A stretch of DNA of 64,000 nt from Rhyzopertha dominica (taxonomy: Eukaryota > Arthropoda > Insecta > Coleoptera > Bostrichidae), in NCBI GenBank assembly GCA_025024175.1, contig QCXZ01000041.1, positions 12,767,786-12,831,785 on the forward strand, given 5' to 3'. The notes under the pieces are model-generated. The model did not search any database. It saw only the letters and a list, made by a program, of their open reading frames with translations, and was not told the DNA's origin. This document shows positions 34,058 through 44,531 of the stretch, one piece after another (the first letter of the stretch is position 1; each line of letters opens with the position of its first letter). The translations under genes and the position numbers were made by a program.

Positions 34058-35130
34058 CGGGTGTTTCAATAAGAACGCAAGATTTGAACAGCGTGCCATT
34101 TTGGCTGTTATAATATAGCATGATTGTTATAGGGCACGTCGCTAGGAGACAGATAGGAGTTAGTAAACATGAAGCATTGCAGTACAGAACAACGTGTTTT
34201 AATTGTCAAACACTATTATCAGAGTGGTGAAAGTTTGATTGCCAAAATTCGTAAAGTGCGTCCAATTTTTGGTCGAAATAATGTTCCTAATTCATCAAAA
34301 TACTGGTTCTGTTAGAGATGTGCAACACACGACACGAGCTCGTAGAGTTCGTTCAGAACAAAACATCACAGCAGTTCGCGATAGTGTGGCCGAGAGTCCA
34401 GGAACGTCGGTTCGTCATCGTGCAGAAGAGTTGGACCTTAAAGCAAGCACTCTTCAGCGTATTATCACCAAAGAATTCCACCTCCAAGCGTACGAAATCC
34501 AACTGGCCCAACAACTTCTGCCAACAGACCATGCACAGCGAAGGGAGTTCGCTAATTGGATTCTTGAACAAAGAGAAGTGAATGTCGATTTTGAGAACAA
34601 ACTCATATTCAGTGATTTTCACCTCGATGGCTTCATAAATAGGCAAAACTGCTGCATTTGGGGCTCAGCAAATCCAAGAATGACTCATGGGAAAGAAATG
34701 CATACGAAATATGTCACTCTTTGGTGTGCATTGTGGACGGGAGGAATAATTTTCTTCGAAAACGAGGCAGGTAATGCAGTAACAGTGAATGGCGAACATT
34801 ACCGTGGTATGTTAACCGAGTTCTTTATGCCTCAATTGGAAGATATTGCTCTCGACGGCATATGGTTCCAGAAGGACGGTGCTACTTGCCATACCTCCTG
34901 TGAATCAATAAACCTCTTGCAAAGGTGTTTTCCTCGTCGTGTCATCTCCAGGTCTGGGAACCGGAATTGTCCGCCGCACTCTTGCGATTTAACACCTTTG
35001 GACGTTTGACTGTGGCGTTATCTGAAGTCACAAGTTTATGCCAACAAGCCTACGACCACCGAAGCATTAAAGGCCGAAATTAGACGCTGTATCAATGAAA
35101 TTCCGCCACATGTATTCAATTATTATTGAA
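34058..35130 (+). mobile_element. Tc1/mariner-type element with DUF4817-DDE transposase
   Basis: The left tip CGGGTGTTTCAATAAGAACG at 34058 looks like a terminal repeat. The expected inverted partner was not found by 35300, so the right end is lost or decayed. The coding part is described separately. Confidence 0.55.
34169..35130 (+). pseudogene. DDE transposase relic (DUF4817 + DDE_3 type)
   Basis: The start ATG at 34169 opens MKHCSTEQRVLIVKHYYQSG and KVRPIFGRNNVPNSS, the helix-turn-helix N-terminus. A deletion and frame change near 34295 then leads into NTGSVRDVQHTTRARRVRSE, SPGTSVRHRAEELDLKAST, ILEQREVNVDFENKLIFSD, FHLDGFINRQNCCIWG, WFQKDGATCHTS and NCPPHSCDLTPLD. The three catalytic Asp are recognisable (FSD, QKDG, SCDL), with 36 residues between the second and third, but three residues after the first Asp (usually Glu-Ala-x) are deleted. 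After 35009 the frame shifts again to LWRYLKSQVYANKPTTTEAL and EIRRCINEIPPHVF, the family C-terminus. Two frameshifts and one deletion make it inactive, yet the rest is well kept. The continuous frame upstream of 34296 in the second reading frame is not part of the protein. Confidence 0.85.
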
Positions 35131-36070
35131 AATTTCATGAAAAACAATATAAAAACAGATTTTTTTTATGATTTAAAATTTAAGATACGATAATAAAAAT
35201 AAAAACAAACTCAATTAGTAATTTAAAAAATTATGAAAGGCTACGTTGATATTTTCAATGTTCTTTATAGTATTACATGCGTCTTTAGACTAGACTAGGT
35301 TAGATTCTCTATCGAAAAATTAAGGATTATCAAAACCAAATTAGTGGTTTGTCTTTAACATGAGCGGCTAGTGTTGTAGTGTTGTAGTTATTAGGCAGTG
35401 GAAATCTATAATATTTAAAAAAATTATATAAGTTAATAGAATAATATTGAAAATATAGAATTAGATAATGAGATAATAAGTGAAGGCGCCCACACAAGAG
35501 GCAATAGGTCTAAGAGGGTAGGTATGTACTTTTATCCTAAAATCTATGGACTTGTTTCTCACAACTAATACGAGCGAAACCGGTTGACAGAAACAATTTT
35601 GTTTTTTTTTCTCCTGTAACACGCTTTGTAGCGTGGCCTTGCCTCCCATCGTGATTGAGAAAAAATCTGAAGAAACCACTTCAATTGCGAACCACCCTTA
35701 TTAATTTATGCACTGGCATGCATGCCAACTAGCTGTTTAGCAAGAAGGTCATGTCGCAGCGAGCTGCATGCACGCTCTGTCACGTTCGCTATTAATTGTA
35801 GCTAATTTAACGGCATTAATAACTTTTTCTTGTTTATCGTGCATCTCACGGTCGAGATAACTAATGGCTCGCTAAATTAAAACGTGCACGTCAAGCGAAA
35901 GGGGTAAAAATTTGCTACATACCTCAATGCAGTCGAAGGTCGGTGGAGGTAATTCGAAAATGGTGGATTTGCAATTAATAAGTGCGAGCTTTAGGATTTG
36001 TTGTAATCGTAACGCCATGTAAGGTGTATTAATTATTATACGAGGGTGAATGCATTCAGCGTCCATAATA
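35131..36070. other. Unassigned intron
   Basis: Open frame 35461-35679 (minus) has no recognised domain. A GC-richer patch at 35700-35870 may be single-copy sequence. Confidence 0.3.
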
Positions 36071-36130
36071 TAAGGTAATATTTTCTCAGATCGCTGTCTC
36101 TTGAAAACACCGACATAAAGTTATTAGTCT

Positions 36131-36162
36131 GACATTTCGATTACACCTGTAATCTTTGTCAA
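36131..36162 (-). ncRNA. Degenerate hammerhead-like hairpin, left arm
   Basis: The minus strand reads TTGACAAA, then a perfect 7-bp stem GATTACA/TGTAATC with a GG loop, then GAAATGTC. The GAAA and stem II fit a Penelope hammerhead, but the upstream core is TTGACAA instead of CTGANGA. Confidence 0.35.
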
Positions 36163-36423
36163 AGACGAAGAACTTCCAAAATTTGCCTGACACAAGTTCA
36201 AACAAAATTTTGAAAGTAAATAAACAAATCACCAAGGAAGCAAGGCGTCATAGAAACAACGTGCTAACCTGATAAAAAAAAAACCTAACGACGAAGAAGG
36301 AACTACCTGCCTACTAGATATACTCGAACTACTTGGNAAAAGATAACTACAAAATAGCCTTACAAGTTACAAATGTCACCTGACTCGTAATTACCACAAT
36401 CCCTATTAAAATTATTAGTATTC

Positions 36424-36880
36424 CTACAAATTTCTATAGCTTCTTTTTATTACACGCTTGTGATAATATTTTTCTCTATGTAAAATTTTTGTTTTATCAA
36501 TGTCAATCATGTGTTTAGTTAAATATGAGTGTTCAGCTACGGAAGATTTATCTATCTGTAGCAGTCTAGTAGCACGTATGTGTTCTTTCAAACGAGTACC
36601 TACTTCTCTTCTAGTTTGACCTATGTAACACTTGCCGCAAGAACAAGTCATTTTGTAAACACCTTCACTCTCTTCATACTCTTTAGTAGAACATAAAATT
36701 TTATCTAAATTATTATATGTACTATCAACGACTAAAATATCGTGTTTTCTAAGCATCCTCTTTAGTTTTTCCGAAAGGCCTTTTACATAAGGCAAACTCA
36801 ACTTCAATTTACTTTGTCCTGGCTGAGAATTTACTTGATTTGGATAAGCACTTTTATATTAAAAACTGACCTAATATTCC
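36424..36880 (-). pseudogene. GIY-YIG endonuclease domain of a Penelope-like element
   Basis: A reading frame of about 150 codons, 5' truncated, from about 36880 down to the stop near 36424. It starts NQVNSQPGQSKLKLSLPYVK, the linker after the RT (usual L-P-Y-V-x-G-L-S-E-K). It continues LKRMLRKHDI and then GVYKMTCSCGKCYIGQTRRE, the GIY-YIG core with its Cys pair, then RLKEHIRATRLLQIDKSSVA, EHSYLTKHMIDIDKTKILHR and EKYYHKRVIKRS, the H-x-I and E-x-x-Y-x-x-R-x-x-x-E-A tail where the late Glu is not kept. The nuclease cuts target DNA for RT priming. The core residues G-V-Y, Y-I-G, R and H are present and the frame is open, but the RT is absent, so the copy cannot move by itself. Confidence 0.85.
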
Positions 36881-37113
36881 TATTGCTATAACCATTTCTC
36901 ACTAGCGCTGACTTAAGATGATATATTTATTTTTGTAAAGAAGCAAGTAGTTCGTGTATACCTAGTAGGTAGGTAGTTCCTTTTTCGTCGTTAGGTTCTT
37001 TTTTATCAGGTTGGCACGTTGTCTCTATGACGTCTCGCTTCCTTGTTGATTTGTTTATTTACTTTCAAAATTTTGTTTGAACTTGTGTCAGGTAAGTTTT
37101 GAGGTTCTTCGTC

Positions 37114-37146
37114 TTTGACAAAGATTGCAGGTGTAATCGAAAAGTC
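37114..37146 (+). ncRNA. Degenerate hammerhead-like hairpin, right arm
   Basis: Inverted copy of the 36131-36162 motif, with one extra change in the stem and GAAAAGTC in place of GAAACGTC. Confidence 0.35.
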
Positions 37147-37212
37147 AAACTAATAACTTTTTGTCAGTGTTTTCAAGAGACAGCGATCTTTCCGAAAAAA
37201 TATTATCTTGTA

Positions 37213-37877
37213 TTAATTATTATTACTAAATGTCGATGGTGACTAACAATACAGTCGATGGTGTCAGTAAATTTGTAAAAGTTTTTGTATGGCATAGGTA
37301 CCTATAGAAAACTTATCTTACACTGACGACAGCAAAGGCAGCATCTTTATGTTTGAAGATCAAATTGGATGGCCCAGCGGAGCTAGAGAAGGGTTTAGAG
37401 ATTCAAATCATAAATAGTTAAATTTCGCTTCCTGTCTCATAAACACCTTTGTTCTTACTTTTATGAACCGCTTTCGGAGTCTGTCACACTCATAGGTGAG
37501 AACGGCTCACCGGATCGGGCTCGTTGATGGTTCGTTGGATAGACCTTGATCTAACGATGATCAACATATACTTTTTCTTGCTTTCTATAAGAAATAAGCG
37601 ACCTTATTATCTTGTCCGAGACCCACGGGTTATCCATATATCCGATTAAGTCCGTAGGCACAGATATCGTATCAGTCCTCTCAACGTCTAAAATCACTAT
37701 ATACAGAAGACATATGCTGCCCTTTGGCATTTTGCTGCTATTGTGGCTGCAATAATGAAAGAAGACTGCATGGACAAACAAGCAATAGTCACATACCAAA
37801 AGACAAAGGTATTTGTCTCGTCTGTAGCAAATGTAAATGCATGATTACAAAAGTGTAGACGAGATACGATTATGAAA
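37213..37877. other. Unassigned sequence between PLE and mariner relic
   Basis: The open minus-strand frame at 37551-37799 has no recognised domain. The 5' half of the mariner transposase was expected here but could not be read. Confidence 0.3.
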
Positions 37878-38281
37878 GACCGCGGCGTAATCTTCTTGCA
37901 CGATAACGCTTGATCGCATAAAGCAGTCAGTCAAAAGAGTTTGCGAGAAAAACTGCTGTGAAATTGTGCCACATCCCCCGTGCAGCCCTGACATGAGTCC
38001 TCCAGATTTTGTTCAGTTCCTCCAGTGGAGAAGAGAATTTCGTTAAGTCGATTTATTGACCTGAATGATAAAAGCCCTGTAACAGCATATGCGTTCCAAC
38101 TTCTGAAACATCTGGACAAGGATGGCGTATTTAACCATATCACATTACTGTCGAAGCGATGACAACTTGTTTTGGATATGCAAGGGAATTATATTGAACG
38201 ACTTTATTGCATATTTTAAAAATATACGTTTCATTTGCGAGCTGCGCTTTTGTGTGCAGGAATTTTGACCTAACCCTCGTA
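37878..38281 (+). mobile_element. 3' half of a mariner element
   Basis: Mariner transposases are DD34D enzymes that move DNA between TA sites. Readable blocks are GVIFLHDNA (second catalytic Asp), then after a frame change PDMSPPDF (third catalytic Asp), then in another frame RFIDLNDKSPVTAYAFQLL, HLDKDGVFNHITLLSKR and LDMQGNYIERL, matching the C-terminal L-N-K-D-G-x-x-N-G-I...L-P-K-R-W...G-D-Y-I-E-G-L pattern. Stops and shifts are frequent. It ends in TTTTGACCTAACCCTCGT followed by A at 38281, a typical mariner 3' tip (TACGAGGGT in reverse). The 5' half is not recognisable. Confidence 0.75.
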
Positions 38282-39837
38282 AAAATAGCTTTAATGTTCA
38301 TTTTACTACTCTAAATCAGCAAACGCTACCAAACTACAATAACAGTAAATATAAAATGGTAACTAGTAATCAAAATTTTTTGCTAATACCAACAACATGT
38401 TACGAAGTCGAAGACTTAATAAATAAAGTATGTTCCAAGTCAGCTGCAGGTATTGATGAAATTCCTGGTAATATATCAAAAAATGTCAGAGAATATATCT
38501 CACATCCTCTCTCACATCTAATTAATGAATCGTTTAAAAACGGAATTTTTCCAAGTTCATTAAAGCTGTCTAAATCAATACTTGTTTACAAAAATAAGGG
38601 TCCATGTGAGAATTTATCATCTTATAGGTCTATTTGTCTCCAGAGTCAAATTGGTAACATTTTTGAGTTGGCTTTTGCTAGCCGACTATGTAATTATGCT
38701 GAAAAAAAAATAAGTTAATTAATACAGCTCAACCTGGTTTTCGTAAAAATAAAACAACTTCTTCCGCAATTCATGATCTATTANAGATTATAATAAAACA
38801 TCTAGAAAACAAATCTAATATAGCCACCATATGTTTTGATTTTAGTAGCGCTTTTGACTTGGTGAAACACGAGCTTCTCATAGAGANACTAGAGGCTATT
38901 GGTCTTAGAGGAGTAGCTCAGGCATCGATAGCATCTTATTTAATAAACAGGGAACAAATTGTAAATTTGGAAGGCACTCTATCTGCAAAAAGGAGAATAA
39001 TTTCTGGTGTACCACAGGGCTCGATCCTTGGCCCTCTCAAGTAATAAAATATGCTGATGATCTGTGGGAAGAAGGTACTAAAGCAGCTGAACAGATGTTA
39101 CACTGGTGTACTGACAATGGCTTAGTCCTGAACTTAAACAAAACAAGCTTAATTAGATTCTTAACAAAGAACGCAAATCGTGAAGAAAATATCCACGTGA
39201 AGCTAAATGATAAAGTAATTACTCAGTTAGATAAAATTAAATTTCTTGGATTAACTATTGATCATAAGCTGACATGGCAACAACAAATAATCACTCTTAG
39301 CGATCGATTGTCATCTGTTTATTTTTTGTTGAGAAGTTCAAGGGATACTGTTAGCATTAGTGTGCTGAGACTAGTGTATTTTGGGCTTTTTCAATCGATA
39401 CTAGCATATGGTTTGTTATTTTGGGGTAACTCGAGTCATGTGTTTGAGGTCTTTAAGGTACAAAAAAAGCATTACGATATATGAAAGGAGTGAGTGCGAC
39501 TTACTCGTGTAAGTCAATTTTTAAAGAATTTAGAATTCTTACATTACCTAGTTTGTATGTATTCCAATTGGTTATGTATGTTAAGCAAAATTTTTCGGAG
39601 TTTTGTAAGAATAGTCTAATTCATAATCGTAACACAAGAAGTGCCAATGAAATATGTCAACCTTACGCTCGATTATCACTATCGAAAGGTCATCCTAAAC
39701 ACATAGGTGTGCTGTGTTACAACAAACTTGACGGGAATTTAAAAAAATGTAACTCATTAGCAATTTTTAAAAATAAATTGCAAGAATATTTGTTGGAGCA
39801 AACATTGTATTCTGTTGATAATATCTTAAATGTCTAA
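38282..39837 (+). pseudogene. Non-LTR retrotransposon RT with C-terminal domain
   Basis: The longest retroelement coding remnant in the window, starting immediately after the mariner tip. Blocks: FNVHFTTLNQQ and SAAGIDEIP (before RT motif 1), SLKLSKSILVYKNKG and NLSSYRSICLQSQIGNIFE (motif 1-2, usually Y-R-P-I-S-L), a frame shift at about 38712, AQPGFRKNKTTSSAI, ICFDFSSAFDLVKHELL (motif A), SGVPQGSILGPLK (motif B), a deletion, then YADDLW (motif C) and MLHWCTDNGLVLNLNKT, IKFLGLTIDHKLTW, then a stop at 39481 and the thumb/connection part down to YNKLDGNLKKCNSLAIFKNK. A TTA-rich tail follows, as in several non-LTR clades. Motif A and C acidic residues are kept, but one frameshift, one deletion and a stop inactivate it. 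Endonuclease and ORF1 are absent. The clade is jockey-like at best guess. Confidence 0.85.
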
Positions 39838-39840
39838 CGG

Positions 39841-39880
39841 TTGTTTTACTAATTATTATATTATATTATTATTATTATAG
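39841..39880 (+). repeat. TTA-rich 3' tail of the non-LTR element
   Basis: An (ATT)n-like run directly after the RT stop codon, interpretable as the element's microsatellite tail. Confidence 0.6.
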
Positions 39881-39885
39881 ATCCC

Positions 39886-40077
39886 ATGAATAGTCCAGCT
39901 AGGTCGCTCGATTTAATCCCTCTGGATTTTTTTTCGCATATATCCTTGAATATCTTTAAGTGCTTCGAGAAAGTTGCAGAGCGCCTAAAATATTACAAAA
40001 CTTTGGACGAGTTTTTCAAATTCAGTTGTACTGTTGTATGGAAGTTGTATGAGGGCATTCTGTACATTCGTTAAATT
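39886..40077 (+). pseudogene. Possible DDE transposase C-terminal fragment
   Basis: An open frame whose start PARSLDLIPLDFF matches the third-Asp motif S-P-D-L-T-P-L-D-F-F of Tc1/mariner-type transposases. The following residues show only a vague YYKTLDEF resemblance to the family tail, and everything upstream is missing. It begins right after the tail of the non-LTR element, as if that element inserted into it. One short motif, so tentative. Confidence 0.4.
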
Positions 40078-41329
40078 CAGTTGTTTTTGTAACCTTCATC
40101 TCAGCGTGTACTCAAAAAATGATATTTCATATTTGAAAAGTAAAATGTGGTTGAACATGTTATAGTCATTGTTGCAAAAGTTGGATATTCATCGACAACC
40201 AAGCGTTCCGACTCTAAATATTTGTGATAAATATTATGTTTTGCATTCCTAAGATTGTTCAGATATCTGAATTTGTAGTGCGACTATCCTCTTGTATCAA
40301 CTGCAGCAACATTTTTTAATAACTGCGGTCAGCGAGCCAAAGTGATATTTTTTGCACTTTGACCACGTTCAAATTCATTACTTATAAGAGCTTGTCAGTA
40401 TGTCACAAAATAGGAGCTTCATCGCTTAAAAATCGTTATAATTTTTCAACGCTGAGTTTTCGAGTAAGGTAAAGCTTAATTTACCTTGCTTCGAAAACGT
40501 TACATTTTTTACGAGCCATCCAAATTACCTTAAGATAACAATAAATGCTAAAACAATAAACTGGACATCAAACTACAGAAACAAAATCAAACATTGCGCA
40601 TTGGTCAAAAACTGTTTCCACAGTAGCAGATGAATAATTTTCCACCGAATAGGTCAACACACATTTCATTAGTTAGCTCATCTCTAACATTCTGTAGTAC
40701 CAGATTGAGCCATAAATCGATTTGGTCGACTTGGAAATTGATGCCAACCAATTCCGCAATCACAATCCACCACTTCCGTCCATACCTAACGAGATGGTCG
40801 ATAAAAAGCGCGCCTGTTGCTGTTTTCATCCGTAATTAATCATCCCACACGACATCTTGTAATCTCGGCCGCACACAGCACCGGACTTCTTGAACTTTCG
40901 GGGCCTTCATCACAGGGGCGAGAGCTTTAAGCCGCCGAGTTNTTTATACGCAAAAACGCAACATTCCTCCCCCTGAACATATTATTCCCAGTAGTGTAGT
41001 TAGTGCGTAAAAAAACACCCATAATTTTCGCACTGAATGGCAAGCATTTGCGGAGGTAATAAATATTAAGTCACGCGCTTGTTATCTGGGAGCTTTGCGT
41101 ATTTTTCTCGTATCTGGTCCAGGTTCCGGGTGATTATTTATTAATAGGCGTGGCTCGCACCGAGCCTCGGAGGATGAATCCAATTTGAACCATATAAAGC
41201 TACAATATGCCAATGCTTTTGTTTTTTGTTTCGTGGACTATCGAATTAAAAAGTTTTCAGNGTTGGGTAAAATGCGGAGGATTGTTTCTGTTTCACGTCC
41301 GTAGATATTAATGAGAACAGGGATCACGG
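40078..41329. other. Unassigned intron with GC-richer patches
   Basis: Open frames on both strands at 40605-40839 have no recognised domain. The GC-richer stretch at 40855-41180 matches nothing else in the window and may be single-copy. Confidence 0.25.
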
Positions 41330-41360
41330 GTATAGGACAAAAGAAATTAATTTTCACAGA

Positions 41361-41400
41361 TCGTCTTTAGCGACGTTTCAATGTCTTCCTCGGGCTATAA
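41361..41400 (-). ncRNA. Penelope-type hammerhead-like remnant
   Basis: The minus strand reads CCGAGGA, AGACATT, GAAACGTC, CTAAAGACGA-like flank. One core base differs from CUGANGA, and stem II is collapsed, so it is probably a dead remnant of a Penelope terminal arm. No coding part lies next to it. Confidence 0.35.
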
Positions 41401-41600
41401 ATTTAATAAACATAAGTTGTACATAGTATAGGTTTCAGCACAGCTACTACCTTTGAAAATCAAGTGGTGAATAAATACAATAAACTTCGTCATTTCATGG
41501 TAACACAAGCAACGACCAATTATCATCAACAACAACAAACAAGATGTAACAATCAGTGGCCCCTGAAGGAGGGCTATAGGATGTCGCCCTCCCAAAGAAA

Positions 41601-42714
41601 ATCAATTCAATTAATATGTATCATGCATATATAACTACGTTGCATATTGCATATATTTCCTTGACTTTTGAGCTTTGCTTTAGGCAAGCAAGCTTACACA
41701 GACGCAAGCCTTTACACCTATTAGCTGTATACAGTTGCTATATCTCATTGTCATGATTACTGCACCATTCCGCTGCAACTAATATTTACTTATTAATGAA
41801 TATTTTGGACTCTGCTGTGCGAGCACAGTCAATGTTGCCGCATTAGTACATTTATGACAAAAGCAGAACTTGTAGCGTTGTTTTTACGGTTTGGTATGAT
41901 GGTACTAATGTTGTCTAAATATTCGGATACCGATACTAGCGTATAGCTATTTCGGTACATTTACTTATTGTTTGAGAATTTAATAAATAAATCACCGAAA
42001 AAATGGAAACTGGTTCAATGTTATAAAATGCATTTACTGCAGTAACAATTTGCTACAAAATTAAACTATATATCGTTAATAACTTTTACGTCAACCGCAT
42101 TTTTTTATAAATAGTTTTTACCATCATTAACTATATTAGTATTTAGGAAAATTTCCCTTGATAGTTATTAACTGAAAGAAAATTTAGCGGTAACGCTATC
42201 AGTAACGGCCGACTGAGAAGAAAATGTGTACAAATTTTGTAATTTGTAATTTACGTGTAAACGTCCATCATTGGCAAGTTGAGTCCAAATTAGTAATGGT
42301 GTAATTATATTTATGTTGTGATATTCTTTTTTTAAGGTAAAATATATAACATATATTACAATTAATGCAAGGTTTGAATGTAGTATATTAGACATATTTT
42401 CATCAAACTATACAACTTCTTCTGGTAGGTTCATGGGATTTCATACAGCTCAACTTTGGAAACAAAAGGTTGCATCGGTAAACGTCTACATGGAGAGTGT
42501 TTTAAAGTTGAGTAACAGTGAATTGCATTAAACTTTTCAAAATTTTTAGGAATAACTGATATTCGCCAAATCCAGATCAGAACACTGATTAGCCAAGTCA
42601 AAACTAAATTAAATAAACCTTTTTTTAATTTTGATATTAAGGAAAACAAACGTTACTTCAAATTCCCGTACATTCAGAGGTTATTTTTTATTAATTTTTG
42701 GCCCTTCCTGTTTC
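41601..42714. other. Unassigned AT-rich intron
   Basis: No recognised feature; open frames are low-complexity. Confidence 0.3.
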
Positions 42715-42870
42715 TAGCAATTAGCCAGCTCATTAAGATATATTTTTATTATATTCATTATTGTATTCACATTTTTATACACATAAACGATACATATATT
42801 AACACCCAAGCCCAAGGAGGGACTCGGACCAGGGGCAAATACGCTACCCACTGGACCACCGAGACCGAGG
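42715..42870 (-). repeat. tRNA-derived SINE
   Basis: The minus strand begins with a tRNA-like head containing GGTGGTCCAGTGGGTAGCG (A box type) and GGTCCGAGTCCC (B box), about 60 bp, followed by an AT-rich body. The head cannot form a full tRNA. Confidence 0.65.
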
Positions 42871-43184
42871 TTATCAGAAAAAATATCCGAATGTATGACA
42901 GACAAAAACATTAGCTTAGCCTTGTATAGTTTGCATCTATTTTCATAAATAGTATACTCTAACGTTAAAGCCATAAAACCAGTGATGAAATCTGCCTAAT
43001 ATAATTTACTACTACGTTATATATCGGACAAACTATACAGTATTTAAGAAAACAATATCACAACATAAATGTGATTGCAACATTATTAATTTGGATAAAA
43101 AGTAATAAACAATGTAATGTGGTCCATCTTCACAAAGTGGGATATATGTAGTAATGTTACTTGTACAAAAATATTCNNCACGAA
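42871..43184. other. Unassigned AT-rich sequence
   Basis: Nothing recognisable. Confidence 0.3.
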
Positions 43185-43214
43185 GTCTATTAAATCCACT
43201 TTATTTAACAAATT

Positions 43215-43250
43215 GACAAAGCGCTTTCAGCTAGTATAAGCCATCATCAG
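43215..43250 (-). ncRNA. Hammerhead ribozyme candidate, canonical core
   Basis: The minus strand reads CTGATGA, a short stem GGCT/AGCT around TATACT, then GAAA, AGCGCTTT as a minimal stem III, then GTC. This gives the complete hammerhead order with the very short stem III reported for Penelope and retrozyme hammerheads. The plus-strand copy at about 44727-44762 has CTGATCA, breaking the core. Confidence 0.6.
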
Positions 43251-43739
43251 TGCCTAATATTCTAAATACAGAAATACTGAATAATTTATAAAACTGGAGT
43301 TGTCAAATTCGAAATAAGCAATCNTGACTTCAAACAAAAAGTAGCCTGCATGAAAAAAGCACAAACATAAATTCATTGATCAAATAAANTTATTGATCAA
43401 ATAAATTTAGAATAGGACAACTAAAATNGCAAAAATCATTCAAAATTGTAAAATTACCGTTATCTATAATTTTGTATATTTGGAAGATATCTAGAAAATT
43501 TAATTTTAAGGATTTGTTAACAAACATGTAAAGAATTTATTCAAAGAAGCAGTGTGTTTAAATGACAATAAATGCTAACGAAGAATATGTATTAATTATA
43601 TCAGTATTATTATATTTCTCATATTGTTTTAAGTGTTCATTGCCTCTGATTGAAAAAGATCTTCCCGTTTGACCAATATAAACAGGATTACAATCGTGAT
43701 TTTTTACAGGAAATCACAATGACTTAAGTAATTTTCTTA

Positions 43740-44531
43740 CATTTATTAATTCTCTTCATGATTCTATAAATTTTAGTTATGAAATAGAAATTAATAATCA
43801 AATTCCTTTTTTATATTTATTAATTATGCAAAATGAGTCTTCTCCTTACCTGTCTTTTGAAATGTTTAGAAAACTCGCATGCACCGATAACATTATTAAT
43901 TACTTTTCTTTTCACCCTTATACACACAAAATGTCCGTATTTCATTCTCTTTTTAACAGACTTTTTAAATTACGCTTTTGAAAAGGAACTGAGTGTAATT
44001 CTTCAAATTAATTTTAATAACAACTTTCCAAATCATGTATTACAAAAATTGTACTTTAAATATTTAACAAAATATTAGTTTTCTTTTAACACCCCTTATA
44101 TTGAAAAAGCCAAAACTTGGTATCCTCTTAGGTTTGTTGGTCCAGTCTCACTTAGTTTATCTAAATTGTTTTCCTCTCATTGAATAAGTGTTGGATTTTC
44201 TACGGTAGGCAGTGTGTTTTCCCGTTTTGTTCGCAATAAAGACAAAATTGCAGTTTTGATTCATTCGGGAGTTTATAGTTTTTCTTGTAACGATTATAAT
44301 TTTGTTTCTATTGGTCAAACGGGAAGATCTTTTTCAATTAGAGGGAATGAACATTTAAAACAATATGAAAAATATAAAAATACTGGTATAGTTAACACCA
44401 TTTCATCAGTAGGGAATCATTCATTGTTATTTAAACACACTGCCTCTTTAAAAAATTTAAATTCTTTACGTGTTTGTAACAAATCTTCAAAATTAAATTT
44501 ACTAGAAGTTCTTGAAATTACAAATTTATAG
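43740..44531 (+). pseudogene. Penelope RT C-terminus, linker and GIY-YIG domain
   Basis: The first block, FSYEIEINNQIPFLYLLIM, PYLSFEMFRKLACTDNIINY and FSFHPYTHKMSVFHSLFNRL, matches the end of the Penelope RT (usual F-R-K-P-T-x-T-D...H-P-x-x-x-K-x-x-x). It stops at the codon after FKLRF near 43978. After frame changes the linker reads TPYIEKAKTWYPLRFVG and VGSVFSRFVRNKDKI. The GIY-YIG domain reads SGVYSFSCNDYN, IGQTGRSFSIRGNEHLKQ and later LLEVLEITNL. The YIG Tyr is changed (FVSIG), so the nuclease would be damaged. The 5' RT with the catalytic YxDD is absent. Some stops and shifts occur; preservation is moderate. It is closer in sequence to the fragment at 50.56 kb than to the PLEs at 27 and 36 kb. 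Confidence 0.85.

Larger units (their letters stand above)
36073..37212 (-). mobile_element. Penelope-like element with inverted ~270-bp arms
   Basis: The left arm 36073-36341 and right arm 36943-37212 are inverted copies (shared block AGATCGCTGTCTCTTGAAAA), together flanking a minus-strand GIY-YIG segment. Inverted long terminal arms with a 5'-truncated body are a known Penelope arrangement. Each arm carries a hammerhead-like hairpin. The last ~125 bp of the right arm recur at 44880-45005. Confidence 0.8.

Noticed and set aside
34239..34295. N-terminal extension of the 34-kb transposase frame (from an ATG at 34239)
   Set aside because: The true N-terminus is in another frame from 34169. The 19 residues before 34296 are out-of-frame translation and do not match the family.
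36041..36049. TACGAGGGT as the 5' tip of the mariner whose 3' half is at 37878-38281
   Set aside because: Only nine bases match the reversed 3' tip, and no transposase sequence could be read between it and 37878 apart from the Penelope element. It is too short to rely on.
36424..36880. GIY-YIG segment as a homing endonuclease of a group I intron
   Set aside because: The linker, Cys pair, inverted arms and hammerhead-like hairpins all fit a Penelope-like element.
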